A DNA stretch of 64,000 nt, from positions 27,501-91,500 of the forward strand of contig JAJOZX010009051.1 in the NCBI GenBank assembly GCA_023014485.1. The letters are read 5' to 3'. The DNA comes from Bathynomus jamesi (lineage: Eukaryota; Arthropoda; Malacostraca; Isopoda; Cirolanidae). Below are positions 50,963 through 62,954 of the stretch, piece after piece; the stretch's first letter is position 1; each line of letters opens with the position of its first letter. Made by a program: the position numbers and the translations under genes. A model generated the notes under the pieces. It had not been told where the DNA came from and did not search any database. It saw only the letters and a program-made list of their open reading frames with translations.

Positions 50963-52807
50963 TGTTAACCCCCCCTTATGGCCCTTCGTCGGTTCGGATT
51001 CGAAGGGGGTTCTAGTTAGGAGGCTGCAACGGATGCTTCTTCTTTATACTTTTCTATAATTCTTTTCGGTCGCCTTAGGGGGTCGACACTCTGTTAATTC
51101 TTTTCTTTCTGCTTATTAATTCTTCTCTTTTATAATTATCGACTTTTCTGACTAAGTTCTGAAGCGAGCACGGCTCGAAGGAAAAAGATAAAAACTACTT
51201 AAAGTGTGGTTTACTTCTTAAAAATTACAGTTGGTACTCTGAATTACAAGGGGTAGAGGTTCGACCTCTTTCGACCATGGCTCAGGCCGGAATCTAAAAA
51301 TACTTAAGTTAAGGAGGCAAGGGGCCTCTGCCCCTCCTAATGAGGTGCTGATATGAAGAAGTCTAATAATGAAGTGCAATCTAGAAGAGCTATCTAGAAG
51401 TGTCTTAAATGAAGATGGTACATGCATAATATAGTCTAATGTTTGGGGGAGACAATCGAAGGTTAAGTTTCCCCCCTTTTTAAACACATGATTTCAACTA
51501 AAAAGAATAAGAAATATAGAAATAAAAAAGAACAGTAGTATCGCCGATTCGACAATTATGGAGGCGATATTATTTCGTATTAGCACATAAGCACAATTTT
51601 GAGTACATGACTGAGTACGTATTAATTTTGGTTCATTACAATTACGATTACAATTATGGATTACAACTACCAATTAATTCATATTCACTTATTATTGTTT
51701 TAATTACAATTCCATTAAAGTATATTCTTACATTATAAATTAAATCATTACATTTAATTAGTTTCACTGAAGTACATTACAAGTTATTGTTCATTTAAAG
51801 TATTACAGTTAATTACAATTAAACAGTTACCATAACTTTGTCTTGTTTTTACAGTGTTTCATATTAATAGACAATTAAGATGTTAGAAATATAATACAAA
51901 GTACATGGCACTTAAGGGATAATTTATTTTACGAAATAATATGCTATAATGTTATAAATTCGAATCAGAGCGAAAGGAGACCTTTTTTATCTTAGAAGCG
52001 TTCAAATTATGCTGTGATGGGCGGAATTTCAATAATTTAATCTCACCATTTTTGGGTTCATCTCGGGAGGTCAAATAAAAATATAAAAATGAAAAAAATA
52101 ATACGAGAACGTTTTTTCGCGTTCCCGAACGAACTGCGAAAGTTTTTTTGCATTTCATGACTGACACGAGTAAAGATGATTATTTTAATAAAAATTACAT
52201 ACGATAATGGTCAAGCTAAAATATGGACGTATGGGGGCGGGGATATGGTCGAATAATAGTTATATTTATACTACATAACATAAATAATGACTTCTATAGG
52301 GTGTACAGTTTTTATTATGATGATATATAAATTTTCATACATTGAATACTAGAGATATGATGAAGGGAAATTAATGACGGGAAAATGTGACGTCATAGTT
52401 ATTGAATTTGTACGTATGGAGAACGTAAAGAGAATAAAGTTATTTTATGACGTCATAGTGTTTAAGTCATTATTAGAAAAGATGAATTAGAGGCAAAGAG
52501 TGGGTAGTAATGACTAAGAAGTACAACTACGGGTTCCAATCCTGTTACATGCAATGTGTATGCATAATCTAGGGTCGAGGGTGAGATGCAAGACAATTCA
52601 TAATTAATTATAATAACTTTTTATAACAAATGGAAAATGGATGATGGATACGACTAAACCATAGAAGGGTAGGATAGGGTTGTGACATGAACAAAAATAG
52701 GAAGCTACAAGTAAAATTATTATCCAAACTCGCGTTAATCGATTTTGGTTCTTATGTAAAAATGGACATTCGAACATAAAACTATTGTTCATTGTTCACT
52801 TTTTACA
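50963..52807 (-). repeat. LTR J
   Basis: 1845 bp on the minus strand, TGTAAAAAGTGAAC to GGGGTTAACA. It borders the PBS complement on the left and the TA satellite on the right. Its U3-like part has a segment around 52080-52150 (ACGTTTTTTCGCGTTCCCG) absent from A-H. Internal LTR-end-like motif about 51087-51105. Confidence 0.78.
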
Positions 52808-52815
52808 TATATGAA

Positions 52816-52847
<32 letters not shown>

Positions 52848-52925
52848 ATATATATATATATGAAATATATATATATATATATATGAAATATATATATATA
52901 TATGAAATATATATATATATATATG

Positions 52926-52967
<42 letters not shown>

Positions 52968-52996
52968 TATATATATATATATATATGTATATTGAA

Positions 52997-53029
<33 letters not shown>

Positions 53030-53191
53030 ATATATATATATATGAAATTATATATATATATGAAATATATATATATATATATATGAAATATATTATACAT
53101 ATATATAATATATATGAAATATATATATTATATATATATATATTATATAATATATATATATATAATATATATTTCATATATATATATATAT

Positions 53192-53240
<49 letters not shown>

Positions 53241-53258
53241 CATATATATATATATATA
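52808..53258. repeat. (TA)n/TGAAA satellite between elements J/I and K/L
   Basis: Punctuation is TGAAATATA up to about 53115 and TTTCATATA after about 53165, so the array is palindromic about its middle. It abuts LTR J's 5' end on the left and LTR K's 3' end on the right. Confidence 0.9.
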
Positions 53259-54994
53259 TGTTAACCCCTCCGTCTATGGCCCTGGGGTTGTTCGGATCGA
53301 CGGGGGTTCTAGTTAGGAGGCATCAACGGATATTTCTTCTATAACATTCTAATTCTTTTCTGCCGGTCAAATGGTGGGTCGCCACTCTGTTAAACTCGGC
53401 TACAGACTCGCCAGACTGTTATGCTTCTTAAAGTATTCTTCTAATCTTGGTAGTAGGGTCGTCAAATGTTAATTCTTCTCGTTTCATAATACTCTGATAC
53501 TTTCTCTGATACTAAAAATTATCGACTTTTCTTTTATAACTTATCGACTTAACTAAGTTCTTGTGAAGAGAGCACGGCTCGAAGGGGAAAATAAAAAGTT
53601 TCTCTTACGGTAATTTACTTCTTAAAAATTTACAGTTAGTGCTCTGAATTTACAGGGGTAGAGGTTCGACCTCTTTCGACCATGGCTCAGGCCGGAATCT
53701 AAAAAAAGTTAAGGAGGCAAGGGGCCTCTGACCCCTCCTCGCAGCGAGGCTGCTAACAAAGGAGTCGTAATGAAGTACAGTAATGAAGTGCTCTGATGAA
53801 GTGCCGTTCATTTTACAAATACATGTATAATATAAACCTAAATGTTGGGGGACGGCAGGTGAAGGTTAAGTTCCCCCCTTTTAAACACATGATCAGATGT
53901 TTGAAAGATTCCAAATAAAAATTTAAAAAAATAAAAAAAAACTAATTTGTATTTTTCGCCTAGTCTACATTTATGAAGGCGATATAATTTCATAGTAGTA
54001 CATAAGTACAAATTGAGTACATGACTGAGTACGTATTAATTTTGGTTCATTACAATTACGATTACAACTACCAATTAATTCATATTCACTTATTGTTTAA
54101 TTACACTTCCATTTTAAAGTACATTCTTACATTACCGTATATATTAAATCATTACATTTAATTACAGTTTCAATGAAGTACATTACAAGTTATTATTAAT
54201 TACAGTTTCATTAAAGTACATTACGTTATATTAAATTAAAGTATTACAGTTAATTACAATTAAACAGTTACTCTAATTTTTTTTTTTTTTACAGTGTTTC
54301 ATATTAATAGACAATTAAGATGTTAGAAATATAATACAAAGTACATGGGCACATACGGTATGGATTTATATACAACATAATATGTTATAATATGTTATAA
54401 CATGTTATAAATTTGAAATCAGAGCGAGAGGAGATATTTTTATCTTTGAAGCGTTCAATTCTGTAATAGTTAGCGGAATTCGATAACTTAACTAAGCATT
54501 TTTGAGTTCAATGCGGGAGGTGGTATAATTAAAAATAAAAATGAAAAAAATAATACGAGAACGTATTTATGCGTTTTCGAACGAAGGCATGAAGTTTTGC
54601 GTTTCATAGATTGACACGAGTAAAAATGAATATTTAATAAAATTTACATAGGATAATGATCAAGTTAAATTAATGACGTATAGATGAATATGGTTGAATA
54701 ATAATATTTATACTACATAACACCACAACATTATTATTAAAGAATTTACCATACATTGAATACGGAAGATGTCCAAATACTAAGCACATGATTCAGTGCA
54801 CAAGGTATGAGAAACGTAAAAAGAATTGTTATTTTATGACGTCATAGTGTATAAGTCATTATTAGAAAAGATGAATTAGGGAAATACAGTAATGACTAAA
54901 GAAGTACAAATCGAAATTCTATCCAAAACTCGCTTAGGCGATTTTGGTTTCTCATGTAAAAATGAATATGGATTATTCATGGTTCATTTTTACA
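53259..54994 (-). repeat. LTR K (3' LTR of the K/L element)
   Basis: 1736 bp with a perfect 12-bp terminal fold-back (TGTAAAAATGAA..TTCATTTTTACA). CRE at 54837. It ends GGGGTTAACA like A-H, whereas L and M end differently over their last ~70 bases. Extra LTR-end/PBS-like motifs at 53378-53394, 53405-53422 and 53455-53471. Confidence 0.75.
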
Positions 54995-56339
54995 GTGTTT
55001 CCCCCTCTAAAATGGTATTAATACAATAATATAATACAATTAATACAATATAATACAATTGAGAAAATAACATCGTAACTAATTCAAGTTAGATGACGAA
55101 TTTTTTTCTTTTTTTTTCTTTTTTTATTACAATACAAATTTTATACAGAACGAGTTCGGGTAGTTGAGTACAATGCAGAGTAATCAAATTTTTAAAATGA
55201 CACTCGCTTAGAGGGCTATTATAAAATATAAATATTCAAAGATTAAAACTTTACTTTTATACAAACAGAATAAAGGATTAATACGTTAGTTTAGACAAAA
55301 AATTAAGGTAGACGAACAATGATATGGTTAAAAAAATTTTACAAAATTTTTATTTTTCTGTAGGAAAAATTGCATACAAAATGAATAGGTAAAAGGGAAA
55401 AATATAAATTTTAAAGTTCATGGATTTTTCAAGGTTACCATGATAGTACAATTCATAAACTAATTTTTATTGACTATTGTAGGTAAAAAATAGAATTACG
55501 TAATGGATGATGTATAGACCTGTGGTCTAGTGTGTATTTTTGTGTACTAGGTACAAAGTGTGTATCTTACAATTTCGAGGGACAGATTAGCCGATAGGAT
55601 TGTTAAATTAACTAAATAAATGCATGAGCAAGATATATTAGAAAGCAAAAATGATTAAGATTAAATTACATAGTTAGCACTTACGCGCAATGAAATAGTT
55701 TATTGTGTTATCCAATGATTTTAGCATAAGGTTTGTATATATATATATAGTGTGCATACATGCATTTTTATTGACTGTTGTAGGTACAAATCGAATTACG
55801 TAGTGGATGATGTATAGACCTGTGGTCAAATGTGTATTTATGTTTACTGGGTACAAAGTGTGTATCTTATAATTTCGAGAGACAGTTTAGCTGAGAGGAT
55901 TGTTAAATTAACTGAATAAATGCATGAGCGAGAATTTATATATAGTAAGCAATAATTATGATGTATTATAATGATGATGTTTGCATACGAGTTTTAATGC
56001 AAAAGTGACTGGAGGGAATATGTGTCAAAAGTAATAAAATTCAATTAGGATTATAGATTTTACATAATCAGTTACACTTATAAGGTAATTAAAAAAAACG
56101 TACTTAGAGGACCTTACAATTAATGAAAGTAAATCTAGCGGAATTAAAAATTAAATTTTGAAGATGGAATTAAATTCGACTAGTAACATTCCTAGCTATA
56201 TATGAACTATATAACCATTAACATTAACCAGAAGTATCGGTACGATAATTGAATTAAGAAAATTAAGAATACAAATTAAAAATATAAATCAATTATGCAT
56301 TTCAATGAGCTAAACATAATTTTATAATATTCTAAAAAA

Positions 56340-56690
56340 TATAAAAAACACAACTTAACATAAATTGAGGTTATGTTCCATCGTACCAAAGAGGAATTAA
56401 CCATGGTTGAACCATTTCTATGGTTGACACAGTTCAACTGGGGTTGGGGGTGTTAAAATAATATAAAATAAAAATACAAAGTTTGGAGTACTACATTCGG
56501 GGGAATTGAGTGACTAAGCGGGAGTATAAGTCTGAAATTGACAAAACGTCTTTCGTGAGCACTTTGCTCTTTAAAAAAAGATTGCTTGTCACACTACTTA
56601 GAACAAAAATTAAGAGAGTTCAAACAAAACGGGGGAACGGCATGTTCCTCCTTATAGTAATTAATTTAAAAAGGAGTCATTGGGACAAGA
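56340..56690. other. Unique segment replacing family sequence
   Basis: Flanks match the J/I internal region, but these ~350 bases do not match that region or any other copy. It has a GGTTGAACC/GGTTGACAC-like patch and a 62-codon plus-strand frame (56510-56698) that I do not recognise. It may be a remnant of an unrelated insertion with a deletion. Confidence 0.5.
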
Positions 56691-57072
56691 TCGATTAATT
56701 AATTATTACACAACTATTATTATCACATATACATTACAATGATTATCAAAGTCATTACAAACAATTGTAAAAACTGTTTTGGTTACAAACAACAAAATGT
56801 CATTTTACCTATATATTTATATACGCAACAATGGCATGAAAAAGAAGACAAATCGGTCAATTTCCTTCTTACAAACAAGTAAAAAGGTTAAACTAAAGAC
56901 GCAAACCGGTCAATTCAGGTTGAATTTAATTCTCTTTTACAACAAAAAAAAAGGTTGAATTAAATTCTATTAAACAACAAAAAAAAAGGTTGAATTAAAT
57001 TCTTAAATTACATTTTCTTAAATTAAATTCTCTTAAATTACAAAGAAAAAGTTGAATTCAATTGACTGCATT

Positions 57073-57460
57073 GAAATGACTGGGGACTCGAAATAAAAAT
57101 GACTGGGGACTCGAAATAAAAATGACTAGGGACTCGAAATAAAAATGACTAGGGACTCGAAATAAAAATGACTAGGGACTCGTAATAAAAATGACTAGGG
57201 ACTCGAAATAAAAATGACTAAGGACTCGAAATAAAAATGACTTGGGACTCGAAATAAAAATGACTTGGGACTCGAAATAAAAATGACTTGGGACTCGAAA
57301 TAAAAATGACTTGGGACTCGAAATAAAAATGACTTGGGACTCGAAATAAAAATGACTTGGGACTCGAAATAAAAATGACTTGGGACTCGAAATAAAAATG
57401 ACTTGGGACTCGAAATAAAAATGACTTGGGACTCGAAATAAAAATGACTTGGGACTTAAA
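57073..57460 (-). repeat. 23-bp tandem repeat (GACTTGGGACTCGAAATAAA core)
   Basis: About seventeen copies at an exact 23-bp spacing, drifting from GACTAGGGACTCG to GACTTGGGACTCG. A shorter block of the same repeat is at 61073-61200. Confidence 0.92.
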
Positions 57461-57462
57461 AA

Positions 57463-58175
57463 CTGACTTGGAACTGTCTGACTTGAACTCTATCAAGTAT
57501 CTTTAAACTGTCTGACTTGAACTCTATCAAGTATCTTTAAACTAACTTGAACTCTATCAAGTATCATGAAACTAACTTGAACTCTATCAAGTATTTTGAA
57601 ACTAACTTGAACTCTATCAAGTATCTTGAAACTAACTTGAACTCTATCAAGTATCTTGAAACTAACTTGAACTCTATCAAGTATCTTGAAACTAATTTGA
57701 ACTCTATCAAGTATCTTGAAACTAACTTGAACTCTATCAAGTATCTTGAAACTAACTTGAACTCAATCAAGTATCTTGAAACTAACTTGAACTCTATCAA
57801 GTATCTTGAAACTAACTTGAACTCTATCAAGTATCTTGAAACTAACTTGATCTCTATCAAGTATCTTGAAACTAACTTGAACTCTATCAAGTATCTTGAA
57901 ACTAACTTGAACTCTTATGAAGTATCTTGAAACTAACTTGAACTCTTATCAAGTATCTTGAAACTAACTTGAACTCTTATCAAGTATCTTGAAACTAACT
58001 TGAACTCTTATCAAGTATCTTGAAACTAACTTGAACTCTTATCAAGTATCTTGAAACTAACTTGAACTCTTATCAAGTATCTTGAAACTAACTTGAACTC
58101 TTATCAAGTATCTTCAAACTAACTTGAAACTGTTGTCAAGTATCTTCAAACTAACTTGAAACTGATCTCAAGTAT
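57463..58175 (-). repeat. 30-31-bp tandem repeat carrying an ACTTGA..TCAAGT hairpin
   Basis: More than twenty copies of a unit containing AACTTGAACTCTATCAAGT; later units have 31 bases (CTTATC). Each is an inverted repeat with a 6-bp stem. It occupies the place of the 68/105-bp repeats of the forward array. Confidence 0.92.
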
Positions 58176-58369
58176 CTCTATAAACTCTCTGTAAACTCTC
58201 TCTTTCTTAATTTGCAAGTCAATTCAATTCAATAATTTGAAAAAAATTGCAAACAAAAATAAAAAATGTAAACAACATTTCACTCTAATGTACGCGAAGG
58301 TACTGTACTATTATGTTTGGTATATAAAATAAAATTATTCTATACTGAATATAACAGTGAAAATAACTC

Positions 58370-58680
58370 TGCGGCAATTAACGCTGCGGCAATTAACGCT
58401 GCGGCAATTAACGCTGCGGCAATTAACGCTGCGGCAATTAACGCTGCGGCAATTAACTCTGCGGCAATTAACTCTGCGGCAATTAACTCTGCGGCAATTA
58501 ACTCTCTTGAAATTAACTCTCTTGAAATTAACTCTCTTGAAATTAACTCTCTTGAAATTAACTCTCTTGAAATTAACTCTTGAAATTAACTCTCTTGAAA
58601 TCAACTCTCTGGAAATTAACTCTCTGGAAATTAACTCTCTTGAAATTAACTCTTGAAATTAACTCTCTTGAAATTAACTC
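58370..58680 (-). repeat. 15-bp tandem repeat, two versions
   Basis: AATTAACGCTGCGGC and AATTAACTCTGCGGC copies give way to AATTAACTCTCTTGA copies. It is homologous to the 16-bp repeat of the forward units (complement) with one base lost. The GC-rich CTGCGGC version is unusual for this AT-rich family. Confidence 0.9.
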
Positions 58681-59178
58681 TTTCTGTTACTTTTAACTTG
58701 TGTTACTTTTAACTTGTGTTACTTTTAACTTCTGTGAAAATTACTGTTTCACTAAAAAAAAATGTATCACTGGTGTTTGAAGTGTTCACTGTGTTTTGTG
58801 TTAATTTTGGCTCAATACTAAATATTAACTGTTAATAATACTGACTTTCCAAATGTTTACAAATTTCTTAAAAAAACCAACTCTGTACTTAACAAAATTT
58901 TCTATGGCGAAATCCTCAGAGACGTGTACTGAAGACGTCTTGCTGGCTACTTCTTCTTGGATGAAAATTAGGCGTGGGGAACTTGGATTTGTGACACACC
59001 GGTTCAAGGGTGGATGTTACGAACAAGAAGTCGTGACACGCCGGTCAAATGGTTTTATCCTGATGCAGGGTAATTTCTATCTTGGCCAAAGAGTGGCCAC
59101 TTGTTAAAATCCTCTTCTTAAAATCTTCTTCTTATCCTGGGGCACTAGTTATTTTATCCTGGGGCAGGGTCGCCAGTT

Positions 59179-60912
59179 TGTTATCTTCCTTCTTCTGTGT
59201 GTTTATGGGGTGTCTCGTATCGACGAGGCGTTCTTGTTTAGAGAGGCAGCAACGGATATTTCTTCTATAACATTCTAATTCTTTTCCGCCGGTCAAATGG
59301 TGGGTCGCCACTCTGTTAAACTCTTGGCTACAGAACCGCCAGACTGTTATGCTTCTTAAAATATTCTTCTAATCTTGGTAGTAGGGTCGCCAAATGTTAA
59401 TTCTTCTCGTTTCATAATACTCTGATGCGTTCTCTGATACTAAAAATTATCGACTTTTCTTTTATAACTTATCGACTTAACTAAGTTCTTCTGAAGAGAC
59501 CACGACTCGAAGGGAAAAATAAAAAGTTTCTCTTACCGTAATTTACTTCTTAAAAATTTACACTTAGTGCTCTGAATTTACAGGGGTAGAGGTTCGACCT
59601 CTTTCGACCATGGCTCAGGCCGGAATCTAAAAAAGTTAAGGAGGCAAGGGGCCTCTGCCCCCTCCTCGCAGCGAGGCTGCTAACAAAGGAGTCGTAATGA
59701 AGTGCCGTAATGAAGTGCTATAATGAAGTGCCGTTCATTTTACAAATACATGTATAATATAAACCTAAATGTTGGGGGACGGCAGTTGAAGGTTAAGTTC
59801 CCCCCTTTTAAACACATGATCAGATGTTTGAAAGATTCCAAATAAAAATTTAAAAAAATAAAAAAAAACTAATTTGTATTTTTCGCCGAGTCTACATTTA
59901 TGAAGGCGATATAATTTCATAGTAGTACATAAGTACAAATTGAGTACATGACTGAGTACGTATTAATTTTGGTTCATTACAATTACGATTACAATTACCA
60001 ATTAATTCATATTCACTTATTGTTTAATTACACTTCCATTTTAAAGTACATTCTTACATTACCGTATATATTAAATCATTACATTTAATTACAGTTTCAA
60101 TGAAGTACATTACAAGTTATTATTAATTACAGTTTCATTAAAGTACATTGCGTTATATTAAATTAAAGTATTACAGTTAATTACAATTAAACAGTTACTA
60201 TAACTTTTTTTTTTTCAGTTTCATATTAATAGACAATGAGATGTTAGAAATATAATACAAAGTACATGGGCACATACGGTATGGATTTATATACAACAAA
60301 TATGTTATAATATGTTATAACATGTTTAAAATTTGAAATCAGAGCGAGAGGAGATATTTTTATCTTTGAAGCGTTCAATTCTGCAATAGTTAGCGGAATT
60401 CGATAACTTAACTAAGCATTTTTGAGTTCAATGCGGGAGGTGGTATAATTAAAAATAAAAATGAAAAAAATAATACGAGAACGTATTTATGCGTTTTCGA
60501 ACGAATGCATGAAGTTTTGCGTTTCATAGATTGACACGAGTAAAAATGAATATTCAATAAAATTTACATAGGATAATGATCAAGGAAAATTAATGACGTA
60601 TAGATGAATATGGTTGAATAATAATATTTATACTACATAACACCACAACATTATTATTAAAGAATTTACCATACATTGAATACGAAAGATGTCCAAATAC
60701 TAAGCACTTGATTCAGTGTACAATGTATGGGAAACGTAAAGAGAATCAAGTTATTTTATGACGTCAGAGTGTGTCATTATTAGAAAAGATGAATTAGGGA
60801 AATACAGTAATGACTAAAGAAGTACAAATCGAAATTCTATCCAAAACTCGCTTAGGCGATTTTGGTTTCTCATGTAAAAATGAATATGGATTATTCATTG
60901 TTCGTTTTTACA
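59179..60912 (-). repeat. LTR L (5' LTR of the K/L element)
   Basis: 1734 bp, beginning TGTAAAAACGAAC at the satellite. CRE at 60759. Its 3' terminus is ATAACA with a ~70-base tail unlike K's. Internal LTR-end/PBS-like motifs at 59302-59319, 59336-59350 and 59384-59400. Confidence 0.73.
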
Positions 60913-60940
60913 TATATATATATATATATTTCATATATAT

Positions 60941-61002
<62 letters not shown>

Positions 61003-61071
61003 TATATATATAGATATATATATATTTCATATATATATAGATATACATATATATATATTTCATATATATAT
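60913..61071. repeat. (TA)n/TTTCA satellite between LTR L and a truncated element
   Basis: TA runs with TTTCATATA and TAGATATA interruptions. The left side is a precise LTR 5' end; the right side cuts into the 23-bp repeats of the next element. Confidence 0.9.
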
Positions 61072-61202
61072 TACTTGGGACTCGAAATAAAAATGACTTG
61101 GGACTCGAAATAAAAATGACTTGGGACTCGAAATAAAAATGACTTGGGAGTCGAAATAAAAATGACTTGGGACTCGAAATAAAAATGACTTGGGACTTAA
61201 AA

Positions 61203-62005
61203 ACTGACTTGGAACTGTCTGACTTGAACTCTATCAAGTATCTTTAAATTGTCTGACTTGAACTCTATCAAGTATCTTTAAACTAACTTGAACTCTATCA
61301 AGTATCTTGAAACTAACTTGAACTCTATCAAGTATCTTGAAACTAACTTGAACTCTATCAAGTATCTTGAAACTAACTTGATCTCTATCAAGTATCTTGA
61401 AACTAATTTGAACTCTATCAAGTACCTTGAAACTAACTTAAACTCTTTCAAGTATCTTGAAACTAACTTGAACTCTATCAAGTATCTTGAAACTAACTTG
61501 AACTCTATCAAGTATCTTGAAACTAACTTGAACTCTATCAAGTATCTTGAAACTAACTTGAACTCTATCAAGTATCTTGAAACTAACTTGAACTCTATCA
61601 AGTATCTTGAAACTAACTTGAACTCCTATCAAGTATCTTGAAACTAACTTGAACTCATCAAGTATCTTGAAACTAACTTGAACTCTTATCAAGTATCTTG
61701 AAACTAACTTGAACTCTTCAAGTATCTTGAAACTAACTTGATCTCTATCAAGTATCTTGAAACTAACTTGAACTCTATCAAGTATCTTGAAACTAACTTG
61801 AACTCTTATCAAGTATCTTGAAACTAACTTGAACTCTTATCAAGTATCTTGAAACTAACTTGAACTCTTATCAAGTATCTTGAAACTAACTTGAACTCTT
61901 ATCAAGTATCTTGAAACTAACTTGAACTCTTATCAAGTATCTTCAAACTAACTTGAAAATGTTCTCAAGTATCTTCAAACTAACTTGAAACTGATCTCAA
62001 GTAAC
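61203..62005 (-). repeat. 30-31-bp hairpin repeat, second block
   Basis: About twenty-five units like those at 57463-58175, with 29-, 30- and 31-base variants. The ACTTGA/TCAAGT stems are intact in nearly all. Confidence 0.92.
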
Positions 62006-62195
62006 TCTATAAACTCTCTGTAAACTCTCTCTTTCTTAATTTGCAAGTCAATTCAATTCAATAATTTGAAAAAAATTGCAAACAAAAATAAAAAATGTAA
62101 ACAACATTTCACTCTAATGTACGCGAAGGTACTGTACTATTATGTTTGGTACATAAAATAAAATTATTCTATACTGAATATAACAGTGAAAATAA

Positions 62196-62510
62196 CTCTG
62201 CGGCAATTAACGCTGCGGCAATTAACGCTGCGGCAATTAACGCTGCGGCAATTAACGCTGCGGCAATTAACGCTGCGGCAATTAACTCTGCGGCAATTAA
62301 CTCTGCGGCAATTAACTCTGCCGCAATTAACTCTCTTGAAATTAACTCTCTTGAAATTAACTCTCTTGAAATTAACTCTCTTGAAATTAACTCTCTTGAA
62401 ATTAACTCTCTTGAAATTAACTCTTTCTGTTACTTTTAACTTCTGTTACTTTTAACTTCTGTTACTTTTAACTTCTGTTACTTTTAACTTCTGTTACTTT
62501 TAACTTCTGT
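62196..62510 (-). repeat. 15-bp and 16-bp tandem repeats, second block
   Basis: CTGCGGC-type then CTCTTGA-type 15-mers to about 62425, followed by TTACTTTTAACTTCTG 16-mers. Confidence 0.9.
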
Positions 62511-62954
62511 GACAATTACTGTTTCACTAAAAAAAAATGTATCACTGGTGTTTGAAGTGTTCACTGTGTTTTGTGTTAATTTTGGCTCAATACTAAATAT
62601 TAACTGTTAATAATACTGACTTTCCAAATCTTTACAAATTTCTTAAAAAAAACCAACTCTGTACTTAACAAAATTTTCTATGGCGAAATCCTCAGAGACG
62701 TGTCCTGAAGACGTCTTGCTGGCTACTTCTTCTTGGATGAAAACTAGGCGTGGGGAACTTGGAGTTGTGACACACCGGTTCAAGGGTGGATGTTACGAAC
62801 AAGAAGTCGTGACACGCCGGTCAAATGGTTTTATCCTGATGCAGGGTAATTTCTATCTTGGCCAAAGAGTGGCCACTTGTTAAAATCCTCTTCTTAAAAC
62901 CTTCTTCTTATCCTGGGGCACTAGTTATTTTATCCTGGGGCAGGGTCGCCAGTT

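Larger units (their letters stand above)
45832..52807 (-). mobile_element. Inverted, 3'-truncated element (J-internal-I-internal fragment)
   Basis: Read on the minus strand: LTR J (from 52807), an internal region, LTR I, then the first ~250 bases of another internal region, cut at 45832 by the satellite. This shows tandem head-to-tail units on this strand too. Sequence is clearly diverged from A-H. Confidence 0.7.
54995..59178 (-). mobile_element. Internal region of the K/L element, non-coding
   Basis: From right to left: PBS (59158-59175), one shortened ~70-bp block, leader (about 58905-59055), 15-16-bp repeats (58370-58735), 30-bp hairpin repeats (57463-58175), 23-bp repeats (57073-57460), AT-rich 3' part (55009-57060) and PPT complement (54998-55008). 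The 3' part contains a ~300-bp duplication (about 55466 and 55768) and a replaced segment at 56340-56690. Confidence 0.7.
53259..60912 (-). mobile_element. Complete two-LTR element K/L, TA-satellite flanked
   Basis: On the minus strand: 5' LTR L (60912-59179), internal (59178-54995), 3' LTR K (54994-53259). Both outer ends touch TA satellite, so a 4-bp TATA-type target duplication cannot be told from the repeat. About 7.65 kb with no gag-pol. It represents a diverged subfamily of the forward array. Confidence 0.75.

Noticed and set aside
57218..57930. CRISPR-like arrays of regular repeats
   Set aside because: Units are contiguous tandem repeats without unique spacers, in a eukaryotic retroelement.
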